This document shows positions 53,317 through 60,543 of a stretch of 61,360 nt of DNA, piece by piece. The translations under genes and the position numbers were made by a program. This DNA is from an uncultured Lachnospiraceae bacterium (lineage in GTDB: Bacteria; Bacillota; Clostridia; Lachnospirales; Lachnospiraceae). Position 1 is the first letter of the stretch, and the number at the start of each line of letters is the position of its first letter. The notes below the pieces were generated by a model that saw only the letters and a list, made by a program, of their open reading frames with translations, did not search any database and was not told where the DNA came from. The stretch is taken from assembly GCA_902789665.1 (NCBI GenBank), contig CADAOY010000008.1, positions 1 through 61,360 of the forward strand, read 5' to 3'.

Positions 53317-53371
53317 TGAATTAAAGCTTTACAACCAATAACCTAGAGGGTAATATCTCTTCAGGTTTTTG

Positions 53372-53380
53372 TGTTATAAT
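53372..53380 (+). promoter_or_regulatory. extended -10 promoter element
   Basis: TGTTATAAT (TG then TATAAT), about 46 bp before the VanZ-domain gene; no good -35 at 17 bp. An extended -10 can work without one. Confidence 0.5.
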
Positions 53381-53425
53381 AAAGTTTATTATGAATAAAG
53401 CATGTACTGGCAGGAGAATACTAAA

Positions 53426-54838
53426 GTGCGAATTAGAGATTTGATAATTATGGGTCGGCAGTACTTGGTTCTGGCCTGTATCATAATTGTAGCGATAGCT
53501 GTTTTATTCTTTCTCGGTTACTATGTTATCTATCGAAAAATACTTCATGGTCGGATAAAAATCGGCATCGGAAAAATAATCTGGCTTGGGGTATTACTGA
53601 TTTATCTTTTTGTAGTGGCAGGAGCCACTCTGTTTTCAAGGGGGGGATACTACGGAAACGGAATGGTGTCCCAGTTGTTTTCGTCATACAGAGAAGCTTA
53701 TATTCTGCAAAAAAGTGTTCTGTGGAGAAACCTAATTCTAAATTATCTTATGTTTGTTCCTTTGGGAATCCTTCTCCCAATCGGAATAAAGCAATTTAGC
53801 AAGCCGTGGCATGTTTATGTCTGCGGATTTGTTTTGTCGTTTCTTATTGAAACCACACAGCTTGTTCTCCACAGAGGTATTTTTGAACCGGATGATCTAT
53901 TTGCAAATACTGTTGGATGCATGATTGGATATGGGATTTATAATATTTTCAGGCACGTCGTATGCAAGGATAAAAAGGAAAAAGCAAGGAAAATTTTTGC
54001 CCTGCAACTCCCTTTGATTGCCGCATGCTCTGTTTTTACAGTCTTATTCGTATGTTATGCAGGACAGGAATTGGGAAATAATCCTAACCAGGCATATGAG
54101 AATATTCAATCTTCGGCATTTGAGGTGGACGGTAAGAGCAATTTTGAAAATGAAGACCGGCAACTAACGGTATATAGGGTAAAAAGATTATCCGTAGAAG
54201 AGGCAATCACAAAGGGAAGAGATTTTTTTGCTTCAATAGGGACAAAAATAAACGATTCCCGTACAGATATTTATGATGAGTCAGTGTTGCTATATGATTC
54301 TTCTGGGATGTGTTGTATTTGGATTGATTATATGGGTGGTTCGTTACGTTATACGAATTTTGATATGATGTTTTCCGAGGATGGAACGGATAAGGCTTCG
54401 GTCAAAGCTTCTGAGACCGATGTTCGTGCCGCGCTTTCCAAGGTACATGTTAATCTGCCGCCGGAGGCAGTTTTTTTAGAGGAAGGGAACGGACGATACC
54501 TTTTTAGAGTGGATGTTAACGAGCAGATGGACGTATTGAATGACGGCTTCCTGGAATGCAAATATTCCGCTGAAACCGGTATTGCTGAGTTTGATAATCA
54601 TATTCTTTTGCTTGAACGCTATAAAACATATCCGGCAATCAGTACACAGGAAGCATTTAATAAGCTGCGGCAAGGGGATTTTTGTACTTACTTACCAGAA
54701 GGTTTTGCAAAGATATCGGTTGAAGGCGTGCGTATTGGATATAGCATAGACACGAAAGGCTTTTATCAGCCGGATTACTGTTTTGACTGTATCATAAATG
54801 GTGAGAACAGTACAATCCGAATTCCTGCATTAAGATAA
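53426..54838 (+). CDS. VanZ-domain membrane protein with extracytoplasmic C-terminal domain
   Basis: 470 residues from GTG 53426, chosen because AGGAG lies nine bases before; an ATG at 53402 has no ribosome site. N-terminal half: about five TM helices with a VanZ-type core, NYLMFVPLGILLPIG, SFLIETTQLVL and GIFEPDDLFANTVGCMIGY. VanZ lowers teicoplanin sensitivity in enterococci; most VanZ-like proteins have unknown roles. A further TM near 190-215 is followed by a 240-residue outer region with PepSY/YcdB-like repeats (SVEEAITKGRDFFASIG, STQEAFNKLRQGDF). No van resistance genes are adjacent. Confidence 0.8.
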   Translation: MRIRDLIIMGRQYLVLACIIIVAIAVLFFLGYYVIYRKILHGRIKIGIGKIIWLGVLLIYLFVVAGATLFSRGGYYGNGMVSQLFSSYREAYILQKSVLWRNLILNYLMFVPLGILLPIGIKQFSKPWHVYVCGFVLSFLIETTQLVLHRGIFEPDDLFANTVGCMIGYGIYNIFRHVVCKDKKEKARKIFALQLPLIAACSVFTVLFVCYAGQELGNNPNQAYENIQSSAFEVDGKSNFENEDRQLTVYRVKRLSVEEAITKGRDFFASIGTKINDSRTDIYDESVLLYDSSGMCCIWIDYMGGSLRYTNFDMMFSEDGTDKASVKASETDVRAALSKVHVNLPPEAVFLEEGNGRYLFRVDVNEQMDVLNDGFLECKYSAETGIAEFDNHILLLERYKTYPAISTQEAFNKLRQGDFCTYLPEGFAKISVEGVRIGYSIDTKGFYQPDYCFDCIINGENSTIRIPALR

Positions 54839-55064
54839 TCATTTGGTTGTGGGAGGCTGTTGAAATGAGTATTCTGGTTTTTTTTCTTGGGTACCGAAAG
54901 GGGATGGAATATATCCCGAATTGGCCTGAAGTTTCCCGTAAAGGCCTATCGTGTCCATTTTAACTGAATTGGAAGTGTGGTATGGTTATAATGTCGAAAC
55001 AAATGTGAAATCCATAATTATGATAAGTTCACCCTGTTCCGATAGAATAGCTGAGTATGATGTC
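54839..55064 (+). other. gene-poor gap after the VanZ-domain gene
   Basis: About 225 bp with only two short overlapping ORFs (33 and 60 codons, in different frames) that have no ribosome site and no recognised sequence. They may be decayed coding sequence. Nothing else is seen here. Confidence 0.4.
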
Positions 55065-55093
55065 TTGACAAAATCGAACGAATATTCTATATT
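55065..55093 (+). promoter_or_regulatory. consensus sigma-A promoter with no ORF behind it
   Basis: TTGACA at 55065-55070 and TATATT at 55088-55093, spacer 17 bp. No ORF with a start and ribosome site follows before the terminator at 55154-55185, so the transcript may be a small RNA. Confidence 0.75.
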
Positions 55094-55099
55094 ATTAAC

Positions 55100-55185
55100 G
55101 GAGATATTATGCTCTAAAGTAAGAAAACGATAAATCGGATGAATAGTAAGAATAAGCTCAAAACCCTGTGTTTTGGGCTTTTTTT
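55100..55185 (+). ncRNA. candidate small RNA
   Basis: Predicted transcript of about 86 nt from a start 6-7 bases after the TATATT -10 to a strong terminator. An ATG near 55110 is followed by CTC and TAA, so it encodes at most two residues. The 5' half is single-stranded and A/G-rich (GGATGAATAGTAAGAAT). It sits just upstream of the mobile element's regulatory region, and may be host or element RNA. Evidence is the promoter and terminator only. Confidence 0.5.
55154..55185 (+). terminator. terminator of the candidate small RNA
   Basis: AAGCTCAAAAC / GTTTTGGGCTT stem (11 pairs, one T-G), loop CCTGT, followed by TTTTT. Confidence 0.88.
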
Positions 55186-55256
55186 AATGCCCTGATTTCT
55201 TTGGCCGGAATAGTTAGAACAAAAGAAACGAAAAAGTCAAGGGAAAAAAGGGGTAA

Positions 55257-55283
55257 TTGACAGGTAATTCATAGGCGTATTTT
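55257..55283 (+). promoter_or_regulatory. promoter-like sequence before the mob leader
   Basis: TTGACA at 55257-55262 and TATTTT at 55278-55283 with a 15-bp spacer, shorter than ideal. It precedes the inverted repeats and the attenuator of the mobC leader. Confidence 0.4.
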
Positions 55284-55295
55284 AGGACAAAAAAA

Positions 55296-55326
55296 TTCAC
55301 AAATTTGTTTGTGAACATTTCACAAA
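55296..55326 (+). repeat. TTCACAAA repeats (inverted and direct), candidate operator
   Basis: TTCACAAA (55296-55303), TTTG, TTTGTGAA (55308-55315), CAT, TTCACAAA (55319-55326): an 8-bp inverted repeat plus a third copy. It lies just after the promoter-like sequence, as expected for a repressor or relaxosome-protein binding site. MobC is a ribbon-helix-helix-type candidate binder. Confidence 0.6.
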
Positions 55327-55330
55327 GATT

Positions 55331-55486
55331 GGAGGTGATGGATTTGTAACAATCGAATGCAATAGTATTACAGTAGGCGAGGCATCCTGAAGGGTGTCTT
55401 TTTTTGTGCGATAAGACCGGAGAGCGCAGACCATGCTTGCATGAGTCTGCATTCGATGGTCAACGCGACAGTAGGAGGATTAAACA
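55331..55486 (+). promoter_or_regulatory. structured mobC leader / candidate oriT
   Basis: A strong ribosome-like GGAGGTG is followed by ATG-GAT-TTG-TAA. Then a 10-bp inverted repeat (55352-55361 with 55448-55457) encloses a terminator-like hairpin (55380-55405, stem GGCATCC/GGGTGTC and seven T) and an 11-bp hairpin (55426-55450, stem GCAGACCATGC, loop TT, bulged A). The outer repeat competes with the second hairpin. ACAGTAGG occurs twice (55370, 55468). Upstream of mobC, this is where oriT of MobC/MOBP elements often lies; attenuation of mobC is an alternative reading. Confidence 0.5.
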
Positions 55487-55819
55487 ATGGAGTATCGAGA
55501 CAAACAAATGAATTTCCGTGTAACGGAAAGCGAGTATGAAGTAATCAGAAAGAGAATGGAAATTACCGGTATCAAAAGCCCGAGTGCGTACCTTCGAAAG
55601 ATGGCGATGAACGGATATATTATCCAAATGGATTTGTCCGATTTAAAAGAACTGGTCCGGATTGAGCATATCAATTCCAATAACATAAACCAGTATGCCA
55701 GACGGGCAAACGAGACGGGGAGTATTTATTCAAAAGACATCGAAGATCTTAAGTATGGTCAAGAAGAAGTATTAAAGCTTCTTCGAGACCTGTACGAAAA
55801 GATTTCGCAAATCAAGTAA
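55487..55819 (+). CDS. mobC: plasmid mobilization relaxosome protein MobC
   Basis: 110 residues. The N terminus MEYRDKQMNFRVTESEYEVIRKRMEITGI and PSAYLRKMAMNG match the ribbon-helix-helix MobC/relaxosome family that binds oriT and assists the relaxase. The C-terminal part has the family IEHINSNNINQYARRANETG. AGGAGG lies 9 bases upstream, and the relaxase begins 14 bp downstream, so the two form a mobilization operon. Confidence 0.88.
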   Translation: MEYRDKQMNFRVTESEYEVIRKRMEITGIKSPSAYLRKMAMNGYIIQMDLSDLKELVRIEHINSNNINQYARRANETGSIYSKDIEDLKYGQEEVLKLLRDLYEKISQIK

Positions 55820-55833
55820 AGGGGGGCGAGCAA

Positions 55834-57267
55834 ATGGCAGCAACAAGATTGATTCCCATGCATATGCAAAAGGGAAAAAGTGTCAGGCAGTGTCTTATGG
55901 AACGAACAGATTATGCAAAGAATCCGACGAAAACAGAAGAAGGAGAATATGTTTCTTCATACGAGTGTATGCCGGAAACCGTTGATTTGGATTTTGCATA
56001 TACCAAAAAAGAATATGAACAGATTACGGGAAGGAAGAACGGAAGCACGGATGTGATTGCATATCAAATTCGTCAGGCATTTAAACCTGGAGAGGTTTCG
56101 CCGGAGGAAGCAAACCGGATCGGATACGAAACAGCAATGCGATGGACCAAGGGAAAACATGCTTTTATCGTGGCGACACATACGGATAAGGCGCACATCC
56201 ATAATCATATTATTTATAATTCCACGACGCTGGATGCCGGGCATAAATATAAAAACTTTTTCTTTTCGTCGATTGCCCTTCGGAGACTCAGTGACACGAT
56301 TTGTCTTGAAAACGGTTTGTCGGTTATCGAAGCAAAGAAACCGAGCGAGTGGCAGAAAAGAACCGTTTATCCGAAGAAAAGAACTGTCCGCGATGAAATC
56401 AGACAGGTAATTGATCCCTGCATGGAGAAGAATCCGAGAAGCATGGATGAATTACTTTTGCTTTTGGAAGAAATGGGATTTGAAACAAAGCGCGGGAAGT
56501 ATGTTTCTGTAAAAATGTACGGTCAAAAGAATTTTATCCGGTTCAGGAGTTTGGGGGACGGGTATCGGGAAGAAGATTTAGAAAGAGTTTTCCGGGGCGA
56601 GAAAAAGTTTGTTCCCGGAGTAAGAAATGAAATGATAACGACTGCGGATACAAGACCTGATAAAGTATCTGATTCGAAGATGGATATGCTTTTGGATATT
56701 CAGAAAATTATAGCAAAAGGAAAAGGTCCTGGTTATGAAAGATGGGCAAGAATTCATAACGTAAAAATGATTGCACAGACACTTTTGTTTTTGGAAGAGA
56801 AGGATATTCGAAGCATCAGTCTTCTTAATCAAAAGACCGAAGAGGCAACCAAGCGTTTTGCAGAAATCTCCGGCCGGCAAAAAGAAATCGAATCGAGACT
56901 TTCGGAAATCAGTGAACTGAAAAAGCATATTTTCAATTATTCGAAAACAAAAGAAATCTATGCCGAATACAAAAAGCATGGATACAGTAAGAGCTTTTTT
57001 GAAGAACACAGAGAAGCACTTACACTTCATAAAGCTGCCAAGGAAGCTTTTTCGAAACTTGAAGGGCCGATTCCGAAGATCAAAGATTTGAATGAAGAAT
57101 ATGGGAAACTTTTGCAGGAGAAGAAACAAAATTATGCAGAATATCGAAGGGCCAGAAAAGAGATGAGAGACTTCCAGACAGCCAAATACAATGTGGAACG
57201 ATTCTATCAAACCACGGGAGATAAAGAAAATGAAAGAGGCAAAAAAAGGAACACAACGGTTTTATAA
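55834..57267 (+). CDS. MOBP-type relaxase/mobilization nuclease
   Basis: 477 residues. The N-terminal relaxase domain (about 1-190) has the His motif HTDKAHIHNHIIYNS near residue 111 and a candidate catalytic Tyr in the early region. The central part is a linker, and the last third (about 300-477) is a Lys/Glu-rich coiled coil. It nicks oriT and stays bound to the 5' end for transfer; a conjugation pore must come from a helper element, since no type IV secretion genes are in the window. AAGGGGGG precedes the ATG. Confidence 0.88.
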   Translation: MAATRLIPMHMQKGKSVRQCLMERTDYAKNPTKTEEGEYVSSYECMPETVDLDFAYTKKEYEQITGRKNGSTDVIAYQIRQAFKPGEVSPEEANRIGYETAMRWTKGKHAFIVATHTDKAHIHNHIIYNSTTLDAGHKYKNFFFSSIALRRLSDTICLENGLSVIEAKKPSEWQKRTVYPKKRTVRDEIRQVIDPCMEKNPRSMDELLLLLEEMGFETKRGKYVSVKMYGQKNFIRFRSLGDGYREEDLERVFRGEKKFVPGVRNEMITTADTRPDKVSDSKMDMLLDIQKIIAKGKGPGYERWARIHNVKMIAQTLLFLEEKDIRSISLLNQKTEEATKRFAEISGRQKEIESRLSEISELKKHIFNYSKTKEIYAEYKKHGYSKSFFEEHREALTLHKAAKEAFSKLEGPIPKIKDLNEEYGKLLQEKKQNYAEYRRARKEMRDFQTAKYNVERFYQTTGDKENERGKKRNTTVL

Positions 57268-57434
57268 AGTGCGCCGAAGGGCGCGCGCAGCTCTGAGACG
57301 AAGTCGAAGTTTCAGGGGCTTGGGGCGCTTCCCCAACAAGAAAAAAAGACAATCGCTAGCGAATGTCATTGCTTGCGATTATGCATCACATAAATAATAG
57401 TCAGATACAGTAATGAAAACATAAGGAGGATGAC
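57268..57434 (+). repeat. hairpin-rich GC patch after the relaxase
   Basis: No gene. Hairpins: GCGCC-GAAG-GGCGC (57271-57284), CTGAGAC/GTTTCAG (57293-57315), TTGGGG-CGCTT-CCCCAA (57320-57336) and GACA-A-TCGC-TA-GCGA-A-TGTC (57348-57367). The last competes with a longer pairing of the AATCGC...GCGATT strands. Locally much more GC-rich than the surroundings. It may be a transcription pause, an RNA processing site or a REP-like repeat. AAGGAGG at 57423-57429 serves the next gene. Confidence 0.5.
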
Positions 57435-57701
57435 ATGGCAAAAGATATTTATTTTACAAATCCGGAATACAATGTACTATTCAGCAGGTGTATTGATGAA
57501 CTTGCAAAACTAATAGAAAAGTATTCCGGTGATTTCATGTTTCATGATATAGGATACGAGTATTGTATCGGAGATTCCGGAATTCCGATTCGTATATCCA
57601 GTGTAGATTATGAGGAGTGTCAAAATCGGTTGATAGGATATATACAATTCTTTTATCTGTATAATACTATAATTGAACCGGAGTGCCAGAAAGCAAGTTG
57701 A
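57435..57701 (+). CDS. hypothetical mobile-element protein
   Basis: 88 residues. I do not recognise it. The protein is acidic with aromatic and Cys residues (FTNPEYNVLFSRCIDELAKLIEKYSGDFMFHDIGYEYC). No TM or signal peptide. A strong AAGGAGG lies 6 bases upstream, so it is very likely translated. It lies between the relaxase and a coiled-coil/HTH gene that starts 54 bp after its stop. Confidence 0.6.
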   Translation: MAKDIYFTNPEYNVLFSRCIDELAKLIEKYSGDFMFHDIGYEYCIGDSGIPIRISSVDYEECQNRLIGYIQFFYLYNTIIEPECQKAS

Positions 57702-57754
57702 CACTGCATGTGGATAGAATTATAATTGTGTCAAAAAGCAAGGAGGCACAAAAG

Positions 57755-58039
57755 ATGAAGATTAAGACATTAGAAGAAGCACTTAAAAGAATCAAGGAGT
57801 TGGAACAGGAAATTGCCGAATTGAAAACTGAAAATGAAAAACTTCGTAATCGAAATTATGGCGGACGAAAAAAACATGATGAAGCATGGATGAGTGCTTA
57901 TAATGATTTCGTTGTGAAATACGAAAGCGGAATGACAATTATGGAAATTGTTGATGAAGGAGAGATTAGCAGACGAACCGCTTATCGCTACCTGTCATAT
58001 TACAAAGAATTGAAGAAAGGAACACAGAAAAATGAATGA
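57755..58039 (+). CDS. coiled-coil plus helix-turn-helix DNA-binding protein
   Basis: 94 residues from ATG 57755, chosen for AAGGAGG just upstream; an ORF start at 57683 overlaps the previous gene without a site. A leucine-type coiled coil (LEEALKRIKELEQEIAELKTENEKL, residues 5-32) leads to a basic stretch and a resolvase-type helix-turn-helix (MTIMEIVDEGEISRRTAYRYL, about 60-85). Probably a small regulator of the element. Its stop region overlaps the next gene by 8 bp. Confidence 0.7.
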   Translation: MKIKTLEEALKRIKELEQEIAELKTENEKLRNRNYGGRKKHDEAWMSAYNDFVVKYESGMTIMEIVDEGEISRRTAYRYLSYYKELKKGTQKNE

Positions 58040-58568
58040 AGAATCTAAGAGAAACGTGTCAGTGATTCAGGATATGAACGGACACAATATAGTAGTAATA
58101 AACGACATTATATTTAAGGGAAAACAAGCCATTCAGTGGAATGATGTTGAAGAATATTTAAGACGATATGTTGGGGATTTTTATATGATTGCCGATACAA
58201 AAGAGATTGTTTATATCGGCTCGGATCTTCCGGATGAATATGCTCACTCGGAGTATACCAATATTTTAAAGGGAGCCAATGCCAAAGCAAAAGCGAATGC
58301 TGCACAGGGGATTCCGGAGTTGGTTGAAACTGCAACCGGAATGAGATTTACACCAAATACCAAAGCGAAACACAAAAAAGATGCAAAGTATGGCTGGTAC
58401 AGGTATGAATCAAGATTTGCATTGCCGGTGCTGGGAAAGGATGGCGAAGTGGAAAGATATAATGTCTTCCACGTTGCAATGATAATCCGACACGGTGAAG
58501 ATAATAAAAAATATCTATACGACATTATGAATATAAAAAAAGAAATGAGTAGCCTTTTCCAGTCGTAG
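58032..58568 (+). CDS. conserved mobile-element protein, possible BECR-type nuclease domain
   Basis: 178 residues. The N-terminal half includes IIFKGKQAIQWNDVEEYLRRYVGDFYMIADTKEIVYIGSD; the C-terminal half has NAAQGIPELVE, KHKKDAKYGWYRYESRFALPV and YNVFHVAMIIRHGEDNKKYLYDIMNIKKE. I recall this type of sequence from Firmicutes phage and mobile elements, where the latter half occurs as a domain in polyvalent proteins, and a BECR-like fold is possible. Function is not established. Its start overlaps the previous gene, suggesting a coupled pair like a toxin/antitoxin or regulator/effector arrangement. Confidence 0.55.
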   Translation: MNEESKRNVSVIQDMNGHNIVVINDIIFKGKQAIQWNDVEEYLRRYVGDFYMIADTKEIVYIGSDLPDEYAHSEYTNILKGANAKAKANAAQGIPELVETATGMRFTPNTKAKHKKDAKYGWYRYESRFALPVLGKDGEVERYNVFHVAMIIRHGEDNKKYLYDIMNIKKEMSSLFQS

Positions 58569-58579
58569 GACCTTACTCA

Positions 58580-58608
58580 GTGGAAAACCCATTTCTTGTT
58601 CATATAAT
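58580..58608 (+). promoter_or_regulatory. putative promoter of the recombinase
   Basis: TATAAT at 58603-58608 with GTGGAA (58580-58585) 17 bp upstream as a weak -35. It lies 50 bp before the recombinase start, so the recombinase may have its own promoter apart from the cargo genes. Confidence 0.4.
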
Positions 58609-58658
58609 AATGGAAACAGAAGAATAAATCAATAATTTTTAGGAAAAAGGTGAATGAT

Positions 58659-60326
58659 ATGCAAAAGAAAAAGAAGTGCTACATATATACTCGTGTATCG
58701 ACGGCAATTCAGGTTGACGGATTTAGCTTGGATGCTCAGAGGAATAAACTGACAAAATATGCAGAGTATCAGGATATGGAAGTCGTAAAAGAATTCTCTG
58801 ATGCGGGGCATTCCGGAAAAAACATAAATGGAAGACCTGAGTTTGCCAGAATGCTTGAGGAAATAAAAAATGGCGAGGACGGGGTAAGCTTCGTTCTCGT
58901 TTTTAAGTTATCAAGATTCGGAAGAAATGCGGCAGATGTTCTCAATTCGCTTCAACTTATGCAAGATTACGGAGTAAATTTAATCTGTGTTGAAGACTCT
59001 ATCGACAGCTCGAAAGAGGCAGGGAAACTGATGATTTCTGTTCTCTCGGCTGTTGCAGAGATAGAGCGTGAAAACATTTTGGTTCAGACAATGGAGGGAA
59101 GGAGACAGAAAGCAAGAGAAGGTCGTTGGAACGGAGGGTTCGCACCGTACGGTTATAAACTTGTCGATGGGAAATTGCTGATTGAGGAAGATGAAGCAGA
59201 GGTCATTCGATTGATTTTTGACAAGTATATTCACACAAATTTAGGGGCAAACGGGGTTGCGGATTTTTTGAATAAGCATGGTTATAAAAAGAAAAAGCGA
59301 CAGAATAATACAATAGATGCGTTTGCAAGTTCTTTTGTGAAAGGAGTTTTGGATAATCCAATATATATGGGGAAAATGCCTTACGGAAGGCGTTCCAACG
59401 AAAAGATTCAGGGAACACGAAACGAATATCATGTTGTAAAGCAGGATGTATATGATCTTTACAATGGAATTCATGAGGCTATTATTACAGAAAATGATTT
59501 TAGACTTGCTGCGCAAAAGCGTAAAGAAACCGGGGTAAAAAGGGAGAAGACCTACAGCTTGGAACATGAACACATTTTATCCGGAATACTTCGATGTCCT
59601 GTTTGCCATGGTGCAATGTACTCAAATGTTAATCGAAAAAAGAAACCTGACGGATCTTATTACAAAGATTTTTTCTATTATGCATGCAAGCATCGACTGA
59701 AAGTGGATGGTCACAACTGTACGTACCATCATCAGTGGGGGCAGGAAAAGGTAAATGCAGCAGTTGAAGAAGTAATCTATAAGCTTGTAAAGAGCCCAAA
59801 ATTCCAAGCAGCGCTTAAGGAGAAGGTGGGAGCTAAAACAGACACAGAAGAACTCGATAAAGAGCGGGATCTTTGTAAGGTAAGACTTAAGCAGACTATA
59901 GGTTCAAAAAATAAACTTGCGGATCAATTGGACAGGCTGGATGTGAATGACAGGTTTTACGACAGAAAATATGAAGATATGCAGGAGCGTATGAATAAAC
60001 TGTATGAAGAAATCGGGGCAATCGAGGATGAAATAGAAACCATTACCATGAGAATTGACAATATTAATAAAAAGCGGCTTTCCCAGAATTCAATCTATAA
60101 AATTCTAAAGAGCTTTGATAAAATATATAGTGAATTTACGGATGCTGAAAAGAAAAGATTTATCGGCTCTTTTGTAGAACGGGTTGAAATCTATGAAGAA
60201 GAACAGGAGAATGGGCGATTCTTAAAAAGCATCAAATTCCGTTTTCCGGTTTACTATAACGGAGTGGAAACACAAGAAGTGATTTTTTCAGACAATGGTT
60301 GGGACTACTTGCTGACAAAGAAATAG
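58659..60326 (+). CDS. large serine recombinase (integrase)
   Basis: 555 residues from ATG 58659, with AAAGGTGA at a good distance; an in-frame GTG at 58650 is inside that site. Catalytic domain at 1-150 with YTRVSTAIQVDGFSLDAQ (nucleophile Ser near residue 13), SRFGRNAADVL and ERENI. A recombinase domain follows (about 160-290; GGFAPYGYKLVDGKL), then a zinc ribbon with CPVCHGAMYSN and YYACKH...C, and a coiled-coil C-terminal part that controls direction. Large serine integrases move elements by short att sites and need no host factor. Immediately after the mob cargo, it is the likely mover. Confidence 0.93.
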   Translation: MQKKKKCYIYTRVSTAIQVDGFSLDAQRNKLTKYAEYQDMEVVKEFSDAGHSGKNINGRPEFARMLEEIKNGEDGVSFVLVFKLSRFGRNAADVLNSLQLMQDYGVNLICVEDSIDSSKEAGKLMISVLSAVAEIERENILVQTMEGRRQKAREGRWNGGFAPYGYKLVDGKLLIEEDEAEVIRLIFDKYIHTNLGANGVADFLNKHGYKKKKRQNNTIDAFASSFVKGVLDNPIYMGKMPYGRRSNEKIQGTRNEYHVVKQDVYDLYNGIHEAIITENDFRLAAQKRKETGVKREKTYSLEHEHILSGILRCPVCHGAMYSNVNRKKKPDGSYYKDFFYYACKHRLKVDGHNCTYHHQWGQEKVNAAVEEVIYKLVKSPKFQAALKEKVGAKTDTEELDKERDLCKVRLKQTIGSKNKLADQLDRLDVNDRFYDRKYEDMQERMNKLYEEIGAIEDEIETITMRIDNINKKRLSQNSIYKILKSFDKIYSEFTDAEKKRFIGSFVERVEIYEEEQENGRFLKSIKFRFPVYYNGVETQEVIFSDNGWDYLLTKK

Positions 60327-60543
60327 CGTATTTACGACTGAAAAATCTGAAAAAAAAGCTTCCGTTTACAAAAAACTTTTCAGCATTAGTTGCTAAGGGA
60401 TGTAAAGACTGTGTGGCTTTTTTTGACATATGTATGAAAAATCCACAAGCTATAATAGAAAATTGATTAATTCAGGTTTGTCGGGATGAACGATAGAGCG
60501 TTATCCCGGAATATAAGAAGTTTCTTAGGAAGGAGAATTTTTG
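60327..60543 (+). other. gap between recombinase and DinB-family gene
   Basis: About 215 bp. TAGCGTATTTACGAC follows the recombinase stop directly and resembles TAGGCGTATTTTAGGAC at 55272-55288 near the left end. TTGACA (60423-60428) and TATAAT (60451-60456) are 22 bp apart, too far for a normal promoter. A leader hairpin lies at 60482-60508 (CGGGAT/ATCCCG and AACG/CGTT). Then AGGAAGGAG for the DinB-family gene. Nothing else recognised. Confidence 0.4.

Noticed and set aside
54951-55133. 60-codon ORF upstream of the mobile element
   Set aside because: No ribosome site, no recognised sequence, and the strong promoter at 55065-55093 lies inside it.
57191-57397. 68-codon ORF overlapping the relaxase end and the hairpin patch
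   Set aside because: Arg/Lys-rich translation of a GC-rich hairpin region in another frame; no ribosome site, and its first half lies inside the relaxase gene.
60423-60456. TTGACA and TATAAT as a promoter of the DinB-family gene
   Set aside because: The 22-bp spacing is outside the 15-19 bp range for sigma-A promoters. The TATAAT may work alone, but this is not shown.
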